Source of the DNA: CALUOB01 sp944322305
GTDB taxonomy: Bacteria > Actinomycetota > Coriobacteriia > Coriobacteriales > Coriobacteriaceae
Assembly: GCA_963931605.1 (NCBI GenBank)
Contig: OZ007031.1
Span: 1,860,001-1,924,000 of the forward strand
Direction of reading: 5' to 3'
Length of the DNA stretch: 64,000 nucleotides
Position 1 is the first letter of the stretch; each line of letters starts with the position of its first letter. Positions 24,925 through 33,910 of this stretch are shown here, in pieces. The translations under genes and the position numbers were made by a program. Under the pieces are notes generated by a model. That model saw only the letters and a list, made by a program, of their open reading frames with translations, did not search any database and had not been told where the DNA came from.

Positions 24925-25908
24925 ATGCAAGCTAATTATAAGAAGATTTTGACCATCAGTATTGCTGCGTACAATGTTGAGGCATTCCTTGATGAAGCTC
25001 TTGAATCTTGCCTCTCGGCAATCGAATTCCTTGACGTAATTGTCGTAAACGACGGTAGCACGGACAATACCTTATCGATTGCTTCGCATTGGGCATCCCG
25101 CTATCCGGATTCCATAACGGTAATAGATAAACCTAACGGTGGATACGGGTCTACAATCAATTCAAGCCTGAAGATTGCCCGAGGGAAATACTTTCGATAT
25201 TTAGATGGCGATGACTGGCTGGATGATGAGCTGCTGCCTTCATACATTGAGCAGCTGATGAACTGTAAAGCGGATTTGTTCGTAACGCCTTATCGAAGGG
25301 TGTATGAGAACGAAAATCCGACAGAAACAATCGATTGCCTTCCGTATCTTCCAGAGGGTCCTGTTTCACCTGATCGCATACTTGCAGATTTTCCAATCGC
25401 CGGGTGCGCAATGGCTTATAGGACTGAGCTGCTTCGGTCATGCGGATATTCCATGACCGAGAACTGTTTTTATACAGATTTGGAATATGCATATCTTCCG
25501 TTTATGCATATTAAGTCCATATATGTTTCAAAACTTGCAATTTATAAATATCGTATTGGACGTGTTGGCCAAAGTGTAAGCGTTGATGGCATACGTAAGC
25601 ACTACAAGGATACAGTCCGTGTCTGCCTACGCCTGATCACTGAAATGGAATTCTTCGGATATGGATCCGCAGAATACATATTGCATTCAGTTTCGAGGGA
25701 ATGCTGCATAGCCTATGCCCATCTCTGCACTGCCGGCCCTACAAGATCGGTAAAACGCGAGCTAATTCGCTTCGATCAGAGGATAAAAAGGGACGCCCCC
25801 GAAGTCTACAGACTGATGCCTAAGATTAGCAAGAGGGTTGCCCTGCTTCGATATACATGCTTCATGTCTTGGCGTTTGTGCTGTTGGCAGATTCGAAGGG
25901 GGGCTTAG
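24925..25908 (+). CDS. GT2-family glycosyltransferase
   Basis: 327 aa from ATG 24925 (ATAGGAGC upstream); a longer frame overlaps the polymerase and is less likely. GT-A fold signature: KKILTISIAAYNVEAFLDEAL, VIVVNDGSTDNT and RYLDGDDWLDDELL (DxD). A C-terminal region rich in aromatic and Cys residues may attach to the membrane. Adds a sugar to the repeat unit. Confidence 0.88.
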   Translation: MQANYKKILTISIAAYNVEAFLDEALESCLSAIEFLDVIVVNDGSTDNTLSIASHWASRYPDSITVIDKPNGGYGSTINSSLKIARGKYFRYLDGDDWLDDELLPSYIEQLMNCKADLFVTPYRRVYENENPTETIDCLPYLPEGPVSPDRILADFPIAGCAMAYRTELLRSCGYSMTENCFYTDLEYAYLPFMHIKSIYVSKLAIYKYRIGRVGQSVSVDGIRKHYKDTVRVCLRLITEMEFFGYGSAEYILHSVSRECCIAYAHLCTAGPTRSVKRELIRFDQRIKRDAPEVYRLMPKISKRVALLRYTCFMSWRLCCWQIRRGA

Positions 25909-27363
25909 TTGTCGTCCCTTCGATCAAATTACATCTGGAACACTTCGTATCAGGTGGTTCGGATAATAACTCCCCTCATCACTACTCCTTACTTGGCTCG
26001 TGCCCTAGGAAGCGAGCCGCTTGGTGTTTATTCCTATACCTACACAATCGCGATGTACTTCACTTACTTCATACTCTTGGGTCTCAATCAATATGGCAAT
26101 CGAGAGGTGGCGAAAGCTAGGGGTGACAGAAGGGCACTATCTAAGACGTTTTGGTCGATTTACCTAGGCCAGGCATCCATTGGCACGGTCGTTTCAGCGA
26201 TCTATTTGATATACGCGTTTGCGCAAAGCGATGCGATGCGCATCTATGCGTTGATATGGTTCCTGTGGCTCTTTGCGGAAATCGCAGATATCAGTTGGCT
26301 GCTCTACGGGTTAGAGGAGTTCAGGATCATCACGATCAGAAACGTGGTTATCAGAATCGCGGTCGTTGCCGGAATCTTCCTGCTCGTCAAGCAACCGGCC
26401 GATCTTTGGCTGTACTGTCTCTTGCAAGCGGTATCGTTTGTTTTGAACAGTGTGACTCTCTGGTTACTTGCCCGCAAGCGTATCGATTGGTGCACTGTGT
26501 CTGTGCCTGATATATTGCGGCACATACGCCCGAGCCTCGTTCTGTTTGCTCCGGTCATTGCCATTTCGTGCTACACGCAATTGAACAAGATCATACTTGG
26601 CGCGTTGACAGACATGAACCAGGTCGCCTTTTACGACAACGCCGATAAAGTTGTCACGATACCTCTGACGTTCATCCAATCTCTCGGGACGGTCTTGCTT
26701 CCTCGCATATCGAACGTATTGGCCGATTCCGATGGCGGTGCGTCTAAGGCGGAGGCGTACCTGTCTGAATCATTCTGGTTCTCTATGTTGATGTCTATCG
26801 GACTTGTATTCGGCATTCTCGGTGCAGCTAGTGATTTTGTCCCCGTGTTTTTCGGTGATGGATTTGAGATGTGTAAGGTATTGCTACCCATTCTGTCACT
26901 CATAATTCCCGCTTGTGCCCTGAGCAGCGTGATCGGCAATCAGTACCTGATTCCCTTGGAGAAAGACTCACTTTACCTGAAGTCCGTTCTCGCGGGGGCA
27001 TTCGTGAATATCGCCCTCTGTTTGCTCCTTGTCCCCCCTCTCTCTGTCGTGGGCGCCGCGCTTGCTACAGTTGCGGCGGAAATTGTGGTCGCTGGGGTTC
27101 AGACGTGGTTCGTTCGGCGGGAACTGCCACTCTCTCGTTACTTCAGGAGAATCACTCCGTTCCTGCCGATTGGGATCCTAGAGCTCGTGTGCATTCGAGC
27201 TGTTCCGTTAATCGGGTTTTCCGGATGGGTCTTGCTTTTAGTTGAGATAGTCGTTGGCGTTGCGGTTTTTGCTGCGTGCTGTCTTCTTTATCTCCTGTTC
27301 AAAGGGGATGAGGCCCTCCATTATTTCGGTCTTGGTCGTTTCATCAAGCATAGTGAAAGGTAG
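25909..27363 (+). CDS. Wzx-type repeat-unit flippase (MATE/MVF superfamily)
   Basis: 484 aa from TTG 25909, directly after the preceding TAG and preceded by GAAGGGGGG. About 12-14 membrane segments. The N-terminus NYIWNTSYQVVRIITPLITTPYLARALGSEPLGVYSY is characteristic of polysaccharide flippases (RfbX/Wzx), as is LLYGLEEFRIITIRNVVIR. It moves the lipid-linked repeat unit across the membrane to the polymerase. Confidence 0.92.
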   Translation: MSSLRSNYIWNTSYQVVRIITPLITTPYLARALGSEPLGVYSYTYTIAMYFTYFILLGLNQYGNREVAKARGDRRALSKTFWSIYLGQASIGTVVSAIYLIYAFAQSDAMRIYALIWFLWLFAEIADISWLLYGLEEFRIITIRNVVIRIAVVAGIFLLVKQPADLWLYCLLQAVSFVLNSVTLWLLARKRIDWCTVSVPDILRHIRPSLVLFAPVIAISCYTQLNKIILGALTDMNQVAFYDNADKVVTIPLTFIQSLGTVLLPRISNVLADSDGGASKAEAYLSESFWFSMLMSIGLVFGILGAASDFVPVFFGDGFEMCKVLLPILSLIIPACALSSVIGNQYLIPLEKDSLYLKSVLAGAFVNIALCLLLVPPLSVVGAALATVAAEIVVAGVQTWFVRRELPLSRYFRRITPFLPIGILELVCIRAVPLIGFSGWVLLLVEIVVGVAVFAACCLLYLLFKGDEALHYFGLGRFIKHSER

Positions 27364-27367
27364 TTTT

Positions 27368-28459
27368 ATGCATTACGATTTGCTTATCGTCGGGAGTGGC
27401 CTGTTCGGAGCGGTAGTCGCACACGAAGCCGTCGGGCGTGGTAAAAGCGTTCTCCTCTTAGAGAAGCGAGGACACATCGGAGGCAATTGCTACACCGAGG
27501 AGATTGACGGCATTAACGTCCACCTATATGGAGCGCATATTTTCCGAACGGCAGACAAGCGCATCTGGCGTTACATGGAGCAGTTTTGCGAGTTCAACCA
27601 TTTCGTGAACTCTCCCATAGCGAATTACAAGGGTGAGCTTTACAACTTGCCCTTCAACATGAATACCTTCCATGAGCTCTGGGGAGTTATTACGCCCGAG
27701 GAGGCTCGCGGTGCCATCGATGCGACTCGGGTGCCTAATGAACACCCAAATAACCTTGAGGAGCATATCCTGAGCCTTGCCGGACGTGATATTTACGAGA
27801 AACTCGTGAAGGGCTATACCGAGAAGCAGTGGGGCGCTCCCTGTACCGAGCTGCCGCCTTCGATCATGAGGCGCATCCCCTTGCGCTTTACCTACGACAA
27901 CAACTACTTCAACGATCCGCTGCAAGGTATCCCCAAGGGCGGCTACACTGCCGTCATCGAGAAGATGCTCGAAGGTGCTGAGGTGAGAACCGGTGTCGAC
28001 TTCCTGGAGGACCGGGAGGCATTCGAAGGGATGGCTGACCTCGTCATCTACACCGGCCCGATCGACGCCTACTTCGGCTTCTGCTTCGGCCCCCTCGGCT
28101 ACCGCGGTCTGCGCTTCGAGCACGAGCGGATGGACTGCCCCAATTACCAGGGAGTGGCCGTGATGAACTTCACGGACGCCGAGACCCCTTACACGCGTAT
28201 CATCGAGCACAAGCACTTCGAATTCGGCGGCCAGCCGACGACTGTTGTCTCGCGAGAGTACCCGACCGATTGGAAACCGGGGGACGACCCCTACTACCCG
28301 ATGGAGGATGCCGGGAATATTGAGAAGTACAAAAGGTACTTTGAGCTATCCCAAAGGAACCCGAAGGTGCGCTTCGGCGGGAGGCTCGGCGAATACCGGT
28401 ACTACGACATGCAAGACACCGTTAAATCGGCTTTGGCAAAGACAGCAGAGTGGCTGTAG
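27368..28459 (+). CDS. glf: UDP-galactopyranose mutase
   Basis: 363 aa from ATG 27368. FAD-binding GSGLFG (residues 9-14), VLLLEKRGHIGGNCYTEE and the UGM motif YGAHIFRTADKRIWRY are all present, with later EYPTDWKPGDDPYYP and FGGRLGEYRYYDM. It converts UDP-galactopyranose to UDP-galactofuranose, so the glycan almost certainly contains galactofuranose. Standard length. Confidence 0.96.
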   Translation: MHYDLLIVGSGLFGAVVAHEAVGRGKSVLLLEKRGHIGGNCYTEEIDGINVHLYGAHIFRTADKRIWRYMEQFCEFNHFVNSPIANYKGELYNLPFNMNTFHELWGVITPEEARGAIDATRVPNEHPNNLEEHILSLAGRDIYEKLVKGYTEKQWGAPCTELPPSIMRRIPLRFTYDNNYFNDPLQGIPKGGYTAVIEKMLEGAEVRTGVDFLEDREAFEGMADLVIYTGPIDAYFGFCFGPLGYRGLRFEHERMDCPNYQGVAVMNFTDAETPYTRIIEHKHFEFGGQPTTVVSREYPTDWKPGDDPYYPMEDAGNIEKYKRYFELSQRNPKVRFGGRLGEYRYYDMQDTVKSALAKTAEWL

Positions 28460-28470
28460 GTGAGGGTTGA

Positions 28471-29142
28471 ATGTGGCTTAGGAGGCTTCTGCAGGTCAGC
28501 GCGCTGAAGACCGTGCGATTCAACATCCACTACTTCGGGTTGCAAGGTTTAATCCGAATGCCGGTGCTTGTTGCTCGGAACTATTTCTTTAGAACGCTTC
28601 GGGGGGGGGTTGTTATCGATTCGCCGACACGATTCTGCGTCAGACTTGGTTTTCCCGGGACTGGGACGGTGGACCAGAGGTTCAGGCGTGGCTGCTGGGA
28701 GGTGGAGGGTGAGGTGCATTTCGCTGGCTCTGCGAGCTTCGGCCATGGCTCCGCTATCAGCGTCGGACCTGACGGCGTTTTTTCGGTCGGAGATGGCTTC
28801 GCCTGTTCGGCGACAAGCACTTTTATCTGTCAGCAAAACGTAACTTTCGGCAACAGTTGTACGGTTAGCTGGGACTCCCTCGTCATGGATTCCGATTTCC
28901 ACAGCATCAACGGGGAGCCGACAGAATCCCCCGTCCATATTGGGAATGGGGTCTGGATCGGCTGCAGGGCGACCATCCTCAAGGGAGCGACAGTGCCCGA
29001 CGGTTCCGTTGTCGCCGCCGGGGCGATCATTACCAAATCGATGAGTGAGGCTGATTCGATTTATGGTGGAGTGAACCAGAAGCTTAGGGAAAACATCATC
29101 TGGTCACACCGACCTTCGAACGCGAGGAGTGAAAATGGCTAA
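28471..29142 (+). CDS. Left-handed beta-helix acyltransferase
   Basis: 223 aa. Hexapeptide-repeat fold in the second half (PVHIGNGVWIGCRATILKGA, then VPDGSVVAAGAIITKS), with the catalytic-type His in MDSDFHSI. It resembles serine/maltose O-acetyltransferases and probably O-acetylates the glycan or an intermediate. Overlaps the next gene by 8 nt. Confidence 0.85.
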   Translation: MWLRRLLQVSALKTVRFNIHYFGLQGLIRMPVLVARNYFFRTLRGGVVIDSPTRFCVRLGFPGTGTVDQRFRRGCWEVEGEVHFAGSASFGHGSAISVGPDGVFSVGDGFACSATSTFICQQNVTFGNSCTVSWDSLVMDSDFHSINGEPTESPVHIGNGVWIGCRATILKGATVPDGSVVAAGAIITKSMSEADSIYGGVNQKLRENIIWSHRPSNARSENG

Positions 29143-30232
29143 GAAAGTATTGCTCGTCTTCGGGACGCGCCCGGAGGCGATCAAGATGTGCCCGCTCGTG
29201 AACGAGCTGAAAGGGCGCCCTGACGAATTCGAGACAGTCGTGTGCGTCACGGGACAGCACCGCGAGATGCTCGACCAGGTGCTTAAGGTGTTCGAGGTCG
29301 AGCCGGACCACGATCTCCACGTCATGAAACCGGGGCAGACCCTGTTCGACATCACGAGCGACGTTCTGCTCAAGATCAAATCCGTTCTCGAGGAGGAACA
29401 TCCAGACTGCGTGCTCGTCCACGGCGACACCACGACCTCCTTCGCCGCCGCGCTCGCCGCGTTCTACTTGCAGATCCCGGTTGGGCATGTGGAGGCGGGC
29501 CTGCGCACCCGCAACTTGCACTCCCCATGGCCAGAGGAGTTCAACCGCCAGGTGGTCGACGTTGTGTCCGAGTGGTACTTCGCCCCGACCGAGCGCTCTA
29601 GGCAGAACCTGCTCGACGAGGCGAAGCCCGACAAGCGGATCTTCGTCACAGGCAACACCGGCATCGACGCGCTGCGCCACACGGTGCGGGACGAGTACTC
29701 GAACCCCGAGCTCGACTGGGCGGAGGGCTCACGCCTCATCCTCATCACGGCGCACCGCCGCGAGAACCTGGGCGAGCCCATGCACCGCATGTTCCGTGCG
29801 ATCCGCCGCGTCATGGAGGAGAGGCCGGACACGAAGGCGATCTACCCCATCCACATGAACCCGCAGGTGCGAAAGGCGGCCCACGAGGAGCTCGACGGCT
29901 TCGACCGCCTGAGGATCATCGACCCGCTCGAGGTCGTGGACTTCCACAACTTTATGGCGAGGAGCTACCTGATCCTGACGGACTCCGGCGGAATCCAGGA
30001 GGAGGCCCCCTCCCTCGGCAAGCCGGTGCTCGTCATGCGCGACACCACCGAGCGGCCAGAGGGCGTCGCGGCCGGCACACTACGGCTTGTCGGCACCGAA
30101 GAGCAAGTCATCTACGAGGAGTTCTCGCGGCTGCTCGACGATCCGGAAGAGTACCGGACCATGTCGCACGCCAGCAATCCCTACGGTGACGGTTACGCGA
30201 GCAAGCGCATTGCCGACATACTCTCGCGATAG
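29135..30232 (+). CDS. wecB: UDP-N-acetylglucosamine 2-epimerase (non-hydrolysing)
   Basis: 365 aa, ATG 29135 after GAGGAG. It has VFGTRPEAIKMCPLV, VTGQHREMLDQ, VHGDTTTSFAAALAAF, HVEAGLRT and LTDSGGIQEEAPSLGKPVLVMR, the full WecB/MnaA set. It makes UDP-ManNAc from UDP-GlcNAc. No UDP-ManNAc dehydrogenase is present, so ManNAc itself may enter the glycan, or the host supplies the next step. GC-rich again, unlike the middle of the operon. Confidence 0.95.
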   Translation: MAKKVLLVFGTRPEAIKMCPLVNELKGRPDEFETVVCVTGQHREMLDQVLKVFEVEPDHDLHVMKPGQTLFDITSDVLLKIKSVLEEEHPDCVLVHGDTTTSFAAALAAFYLQIPVGHVEAGLRTRNLHSPWPEEFNRQVVDVVSEWYFAPTERSRQNLLDEAKPDKRIFVTGNTGIDALRHTVRDEYSNPELDWAEGSRLILITAHRRENLGEPMHRMFRAIRRVMEERPDTKAIYPIHMNPQVRKAAHEELDGFDRLRIIDPLEVVDFHNFMARSYLILTDSGGIQEEAPSLGKPVLVMRDTTERPEGVAAGTLRLVGTEEQVIYEEFSRLLDDPEEYRTMSHASNPYGDGYASKRIADILSR

Positions 30233-30275
30233 CTGGACCCATCGCATTACTCGGCATCACGAATTGTGACCGCCC

Positions 30276-30310
30276 AATAGCCTGTACCCATCTGATGGGT
30301 GCGGGCTATT
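30276..30310 (+). terminator. Terminator of the polysaccharide operon
   Basis: Stem AATAGCC to GGCTATT (30276-30282 / 30304-30310) continuing through wobble pairs into ACCCAT/ATGGGT with loop CTG: 16 bp in all, then TCTTT. It closes the cargo cassette 36 nt before the scaffold gene. Confidence 0.8.
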
Positions 30311-30345
30311 TCTTTGCCCGTACGAGGAGAAAGGCGGGCCTTTTC

Positions 30346-30897
30346 ATGAGTGGCGAGAACGATGGCGCTGTCGCGCAGCCGCAGGTCGCGGGTGAGCAGA
30401 CGGTGTCGGGCGACCGGGCGGCGCAGCAGCAGGCGCCGGTAGTCACGATGGGGCTCCAGGACGCGGGCGCTGCGGACAACGACGGCGACGTGGTCGCCCG
30501 GGCCCACAAGGACTACGAGGCGGCGCTCAAGGAGCGCGACGAACGGATCGCAGCGCTCGAGGGCGAGATCGCGGAGGCGGCCAAGACCGCCGAGGGCGCC
30601 GAGAGGCTGCGCGCCGAGATGGACGAGCTGCGCCGCAGGGGCGACGAGGAGCGCGTCGGCTTCGAGCTCCAGCTCGCGGGCGCGCGCAACGTCAAGGCGG
30701 CGCGGGCATTGCTCCCCGACTACGAGAACGACATCGACAAGCTCAAGGCGGCGGAGCCGTGGCTCTTCGGCGCGGGGGCTGCCGCCCCCGCGCAGGCGGG
30801 CGCGACGGGGCTGCCGAACGCGGGCGCGGCCACCGATGAGGGCGCTCAGATGAGGCGCTGGCGGAAAATCGCCGGCATCGACGACGAGGAGGAGTAG
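30346..30897 (+). CDS. Phage scaffolding protein
   Basis: 183 aa, ATG 30346 after GAGGAGAAAGG. Acidic, low-complexity N-terminus, a long coiled coil (about residues 55-115) and a short basic C-terminus (MRRWRKIAGIDDEEE), the usual scaffold layout. Position directly before capsid supports the role. No head protease is encoded nearby. Confidence 0.8.
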   Translation: MSGENDGAVAQPQVAGEQTVSGDRAAQQQAPVVTMGLQDAGAADNDGDVVARAHKDYEAALKERDERIAALEGEIAEAAKTAEGAERLRAEMDELRRRGDEERVGFELQLAGARNVKAARALLPDYENDIDKLKAAEPWLFGAGAAAPAQAGATGLPNAGAATDEGAQMRRWRKIAGIDDEEE

Positions 30898-30900
30898 GAT

Positions 30901-31917
30901 ATGGCGAACTCCATCGCATCCACCAAGAACTACACGGCCGTCCTGGACGAGGTCTACAAGCGCGCGGCGTGCTCGACGTGCCTGAACTCGCCGCGCCGCA
31001 TGGCACGCGCCGGGCGCAACGCGAAGGAGATCATGATCCCCAAGATCGAGGTGACGGGGCTCGGCGACTACACGAGAAACGTCGGCTATAAGACGGGATC
31101 GATCACCTACGAGTTCGAGACCAAGACGTTCAACTACGACCGCGGGATCAAGCTGCTAGCTGACGTGATGGACGTGGAGGAGGCCGGCGTGCTCGACTGC
31201 TTCGTGGCGGCGGGCTCCGAGCTGCAGCGCACGCAGGTGGCTCCGGAGGCCGACGCCTTCACGTTCTCCGAGATCGCGGGGCACGAGGGCGTCACGCCCG
31301 CGACGGAGGACTTCGCGGACGCCGACGCCGAGGACGTGCTGGCGAGCCTGCGCTCCGCGACGAACGCGATGGACGAGGCGGAGGTGACGACCGGGAGCCG
31401 CATCCTCTTCATCACGCCGACGCTCAAGGGCGCGCTCGACGACTTCAGCCTGGCGAACCCGAACCGCAGCAAGGCGGTGATGACGCGCTTCTCGCGCATC
31501 GTGGAGGTGCCGCAGACGCGCTTCTACAGCGCGATCTCGCTGAACTCCGGCGAGTCCGAGCAGTTCGGCTACTCGCGCGCCGAGGGCAGCTATGTGAAGA
31601 CCGAGGACTCCTCGGTCGTGAGCGGAAAGACGTACTACACCGAGAGCGGTGGCACGTACACCAAGGTTTCGAGCCCGAGCGCGGGCAGCCTCTCCAACTA
31701 CTACGAGTTCCAGGGCGCGGGCGCGCCGATTAACTTCATGGTCGTGGAGCGCTCGGCCGTCATCAAGTTCGACAAGCACGTTGCCTCGAGGGTCTTCTCG
31801 CCCGACGAGCTGGAGAACCTGGACAGCTACATGATGAAGTACCGCAAGTACGGCATCGTGGAGCTCTTGGACAACAAGCTGGACGGCGTGCACGTCTCCT
31901 GCGCGCCGCTGGCCTAG
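30901..31917 (+). CDS. Major capsid protein, HK97 fold
   Basis: 338 aa. The N-terminus (STKNYTAVLDEVYKRAACSTCL), the YDRGIKLLADVMDVEEAG segment and the C-terminal AVIKFDKHVASRVFSP/YMMKYRKYGIVELLDNKLDGV match capsid proteins of gut siphophages with PBSX-like heads. A Ser/Thr/Tyr-rich stretch at about residues 220-260 (SYVKTEDSSVVSGKTYYTES) looks like an inserted beta domain, probably surface-exposed. It ends in a stop overlapping the next GTG by one base. Confidence 0.88.
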   Translation: MANSIASTKNYTAVLDEVYKRAACSTCLNSPRRMARAGRNAKEIMIPKIEVTGLGDYTRNVGYKTGSITYEFETKTFNYDRGIKLLADVMDVEEAGVLDCFVAAGSELQRTQVAPEADAFTFSEIAGHEGVTPATEDFADADAEDVLASLRSATNAMDEAEVTTGSRILFITPTLKGALDDFSLANPNRSKAVMTRFSRIVEVPQTRFYSAISLNSGESEQFGYSRAEGSYVKTEDSSVVSGKTYYTESGGTYTKVSSPSAGSLSNYYEFQGAGAPINFMVVERSAVIKFDKHVASRVFSPDELENLDSYMMKYRKYGIVELLDNKLDGVHVSCAPLA

Positions 31918-32300
31918 TGGACGGGGAGACGGGCGCGGCCGGCTGCGGCCCCGCGCCCGTCTCCTACGGGTTCTACCAGGACGGCTACGGCGGGACGCTG
32001 GTGGCAGCGGACTTCTCCGAGGTGATGCCCGCCGCCGTGCGCATGGTCGGGTCGCTCACCGGCGCGCGCGAGGTGCAGGTCGGATGGGATGACGATCAGG
32101 CGGACGCCTGGCGGCGCGCCGTCTGCGCGGCGGCCGACGCCTTCGCCGAGTACGGCGAGGGGCGCGTGGGCGGCTTCTCGATCGGCTCATTCTCCGTGAC
32201 GAACTACCGCGACGACGGGACGACCGGTGCCGAGGTGGCACGGGAGGCCGCGCTCGCGGAGCTGGCGGGAACAGGGCTTTGCTGGAGCGGGGTGAGATAG
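31917..32300 (+). CDS. Head-tail connector protein (gp6-like)
   Basis: 127 aa from GTG 31917, overlapping the capsid stop. Mostly helical with MPAAVRMVGSLTGAREVQVGW and AWRRAVCAAADAFAEYGEG; ends REAALAELAGTGLCWSGVR. Position and size match the first connector ring after capsid in Gram-positive siphophages. Confidence 0.6.
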   Translation: MDGETGAAGCGPAPVSYGFYQDGYGGTLVAADFSEVMPAAVRMVGSLTGAREVQVGWDDDQADAWRRAVCAAADAFAEYGEGRVGGFSIGSFSVTNYRDDGTTGAEVAREAALAELAGTGLCWSGVR

Positions 32301-32630
32301 GTGCGCTTTCTGAGGCCGATACCGAGAAGGCTCCTTCCCGACGACATGCTGGTGTGGCCGGCTGCGGGCGACGGGACGTACGGGCCGTGCGTGCTGGTGA
32401 GGCACGTGCGCTTCGAGCGCACGGAGTCCGCCGTGGACGACGCCCACCGCAGCGCTGACGGCGGCGCGGGGCGGATCTTCGTTGACGCGGCGAGCTCGGA
32501 GGGCGCCTTCGAGATCCCTGCGGGGTCGCGCGTGCTGGTGGGCGCGGGGCCGAGCGTGCATGTGCTCAGGTGCCGGCGCTGCTGCGTGGTGCGGGGGCAC
32601 GTGCATCACTGGGAACTGGAGGTGGGCTGA
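32301..32630 (+). CDS. Minor capsid / head-closure protein
   Basis: 109 aa from GTG 32301. The start FLRPIPRRLLPDDMLVW resembles Minor_capsid_1-type head-closure proteins, followed by a small beta-barrel pattern (GPCVLVRHVRFER, AGSRVLVGAGPSVHVLRCRR). Overlaps the next gene as TGATG. Second connector by order. Confidence 0.6.
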   Translation: MRFLRPIPRRLLPDDMLVWPAAGDGTYGPCVLVRHVRFERTESAVDDAHRSADGGAGRIFVDAASSEGAFEIPAGSRVLVGAGPSVHVLRCRRCCVVRGHVHHWELEVG

Positions 32631-33028
32631 TGGCTCCTTGCGGAGAGGTTGCGGGCGCGGTGGCGTCGATGCTCTGCGAGCTGGGCTTTTCGGGCGTGTT
32701 CTGCGCGCCGCCCCCGGCGGGGTTTTGCGCCGAGCCGATCGTGGTGACCCAGGGACCGTTCGCGCGGGAGGCGCGGCTGGCTGACGGCAGCGAGCGCGGG
32801 CGCGTTGACATTGGCGTGCTGGTGTGCCGCGAGGAGGCCGGGGCCGCTGAGGCTGCTTGCCTGGCTGCCGAGCGGGCTCTGCGCGGCGCTGCGTGGCCGA
32901 TCGACGTCGACGGGGTGAGGATCGCCTCGGCGGACTCCGACGGCTCCGGCCCGCGCGGGCGCGACGGTTCCGGGCGGTGGCTATGGGGGTTCACCTTGAT
33001 CTGCACGGTGGTGAGGCATGTTGGGTGA
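32630..33028 (+). CDS. Tail terminator / minor capsid-like protein
   Basis: 132 aa. An alpha/beta pattern ending in WLWGFTLICTVVRHVG recalls tail-completion (Minor_capsid_3/gpU-like) proteins. In normal siphophages the tail tube, chaperones and tape measure follow here; instead a 59-residue frame and then the distal tail protein come next. Confidence 0.5.
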   Translation: MAPCGEVAGAVASMLCELGFSGVFCAPPPAGFCAEPIVVTQGPFAREARLADGSERGRVDIGVLVCREEAGAAEAACLAAERALRGAAWPIDVDGVRIASADSDGSGPRGRDGSGRWLWGFTLICTVVRHVG

Positions 33029-33197
33029 TGGACATGGGCGCGTGCGCGGGGAGCGAGTTCGCGACGATTCTAAGAAGGGGCCGGCTCGCCGCGATGCGCG
33101 GGACGATGGCCGGTACCGCGCCTCCGAGACCGACCGGATGGGTCGCGAGCAGCAGCGGCGCGCCACCGCGTACGGGCGCGCACGGGGGCAGCTGTGA
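33018..33197 (+). CDS. 59-aa highly charged protein at the site of a missing tail module
   Basis: ATG 33018 lies inside the previous gene's end, and its TGA overlaps the next GTG by 3 nt, a tight phage-style junction. The sequence is very hydrophilic and Arg/Asp-rich (MLGDGHGRVRGERVRDDSKK onward). It occupies the place where tail tube, chaperone and tape-measure genes normally lie, so it may be a scar of a deletion fusing two genes, or a new small gene. Confidence 0.5.
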   Translation: MLGDGHGRVRGERVRDDSKKGPARRDARDDGRYRASETDRMGREQQRRATAYGRARGQL

Positions 33198-33910
33198 GCG
33201 GGTTCTCCTACGCGGGGCGCGACTTCTCCCCGTACGTGCAGGCGGAGCTTGTTGAGCCGGCGGCGCACGTCCTGGAGCCGCGTGCGTTCCCGGTGTCCGG
33301 CAGACCCGGCGCGGTGCTTTTGGGCAGCGAGCTGCCGCCGCGCGAGGTGCGGCTGCGGCTGCACCTGGACGCGGGGTCGCAGATGACGGGGCTCGAGCTG
33401 TCGCGCCTGCGGGCGCTGCTGCGCGCATGGCTCTGCGCGCCCGGCGGCGGGGACCTTGTCGTCCCCGGCGAGGGCGCGCTCACGTGGCGCGACGCGGTGG
33501 TGACGGGCGTCTCGGACTGGGACACCCTTTTCGAGGGCGGCTCGTGCGCCGTTGATTTCACGTGCTACGACCCGGTGGCGTACGGCGCGGCGCGCTCCTG
33601 CGCGGGGACGGAGCTCGAGGTGCTGGGCACCTGGCCGACGCTTCCCGCGGTGACGCTGACGGCTGCGGCCGGCTCCGCCGTGAAGGTGGCGGACGACGCC
33701 GGCCGCTACGTGCTGGTCGAGCGGGGCCTCTCCGCCGGGGACGAGGTGGTGATGGACTTCGCCTCCGAGTCCGTGACGGTGGGCGGCGAGGACGCCTCCG
33801 CCGACGTGGGCGTGGGGAGCGCGTTCTTCTCGCTGGCCCCCGGCGCGCACGTCCTGACGCTCTCCGGGTGCTCGGCGCACGAGGTGACGTGGACGGAGAG
33901 GTGGCTGTAG
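33194..33910 (+). CDS. Distal tail protein (Dit-like)
   Basis: 238 aa from GTG 33194. The N-terminus FSYAGRDFSPYVQAELVEPAAH, then PREVRLRLHLDA and LRALLRAWLCAPGGGDLVVP with CAVDFTCYDPVAYG, follows the siphovirus Dit pattern. Dit forms the hub joining tail tube to baseplate. Confidence 0.72.
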   Translation: MSGFSYAGRDFSPYVQAELVEPAAHVLEPRAFPVSGRPGAVLLGSELPPREVRLRLHLDAGSQMTGLELSRLRALLRAWLCAPGGGDLVVPGEGALTWRDAVVTGVSDWDTLFEGGSCAVDFTCYDPVAYGAARSCAGTELEVLGTWPTLPAVTLTAAAGSAVKVADDAGRYVLVERGLSAGDEVVMDFASESVTVGGEDASADVGVGSAFFSLAPGAHVLTLSGCSAHEVTWTERWL

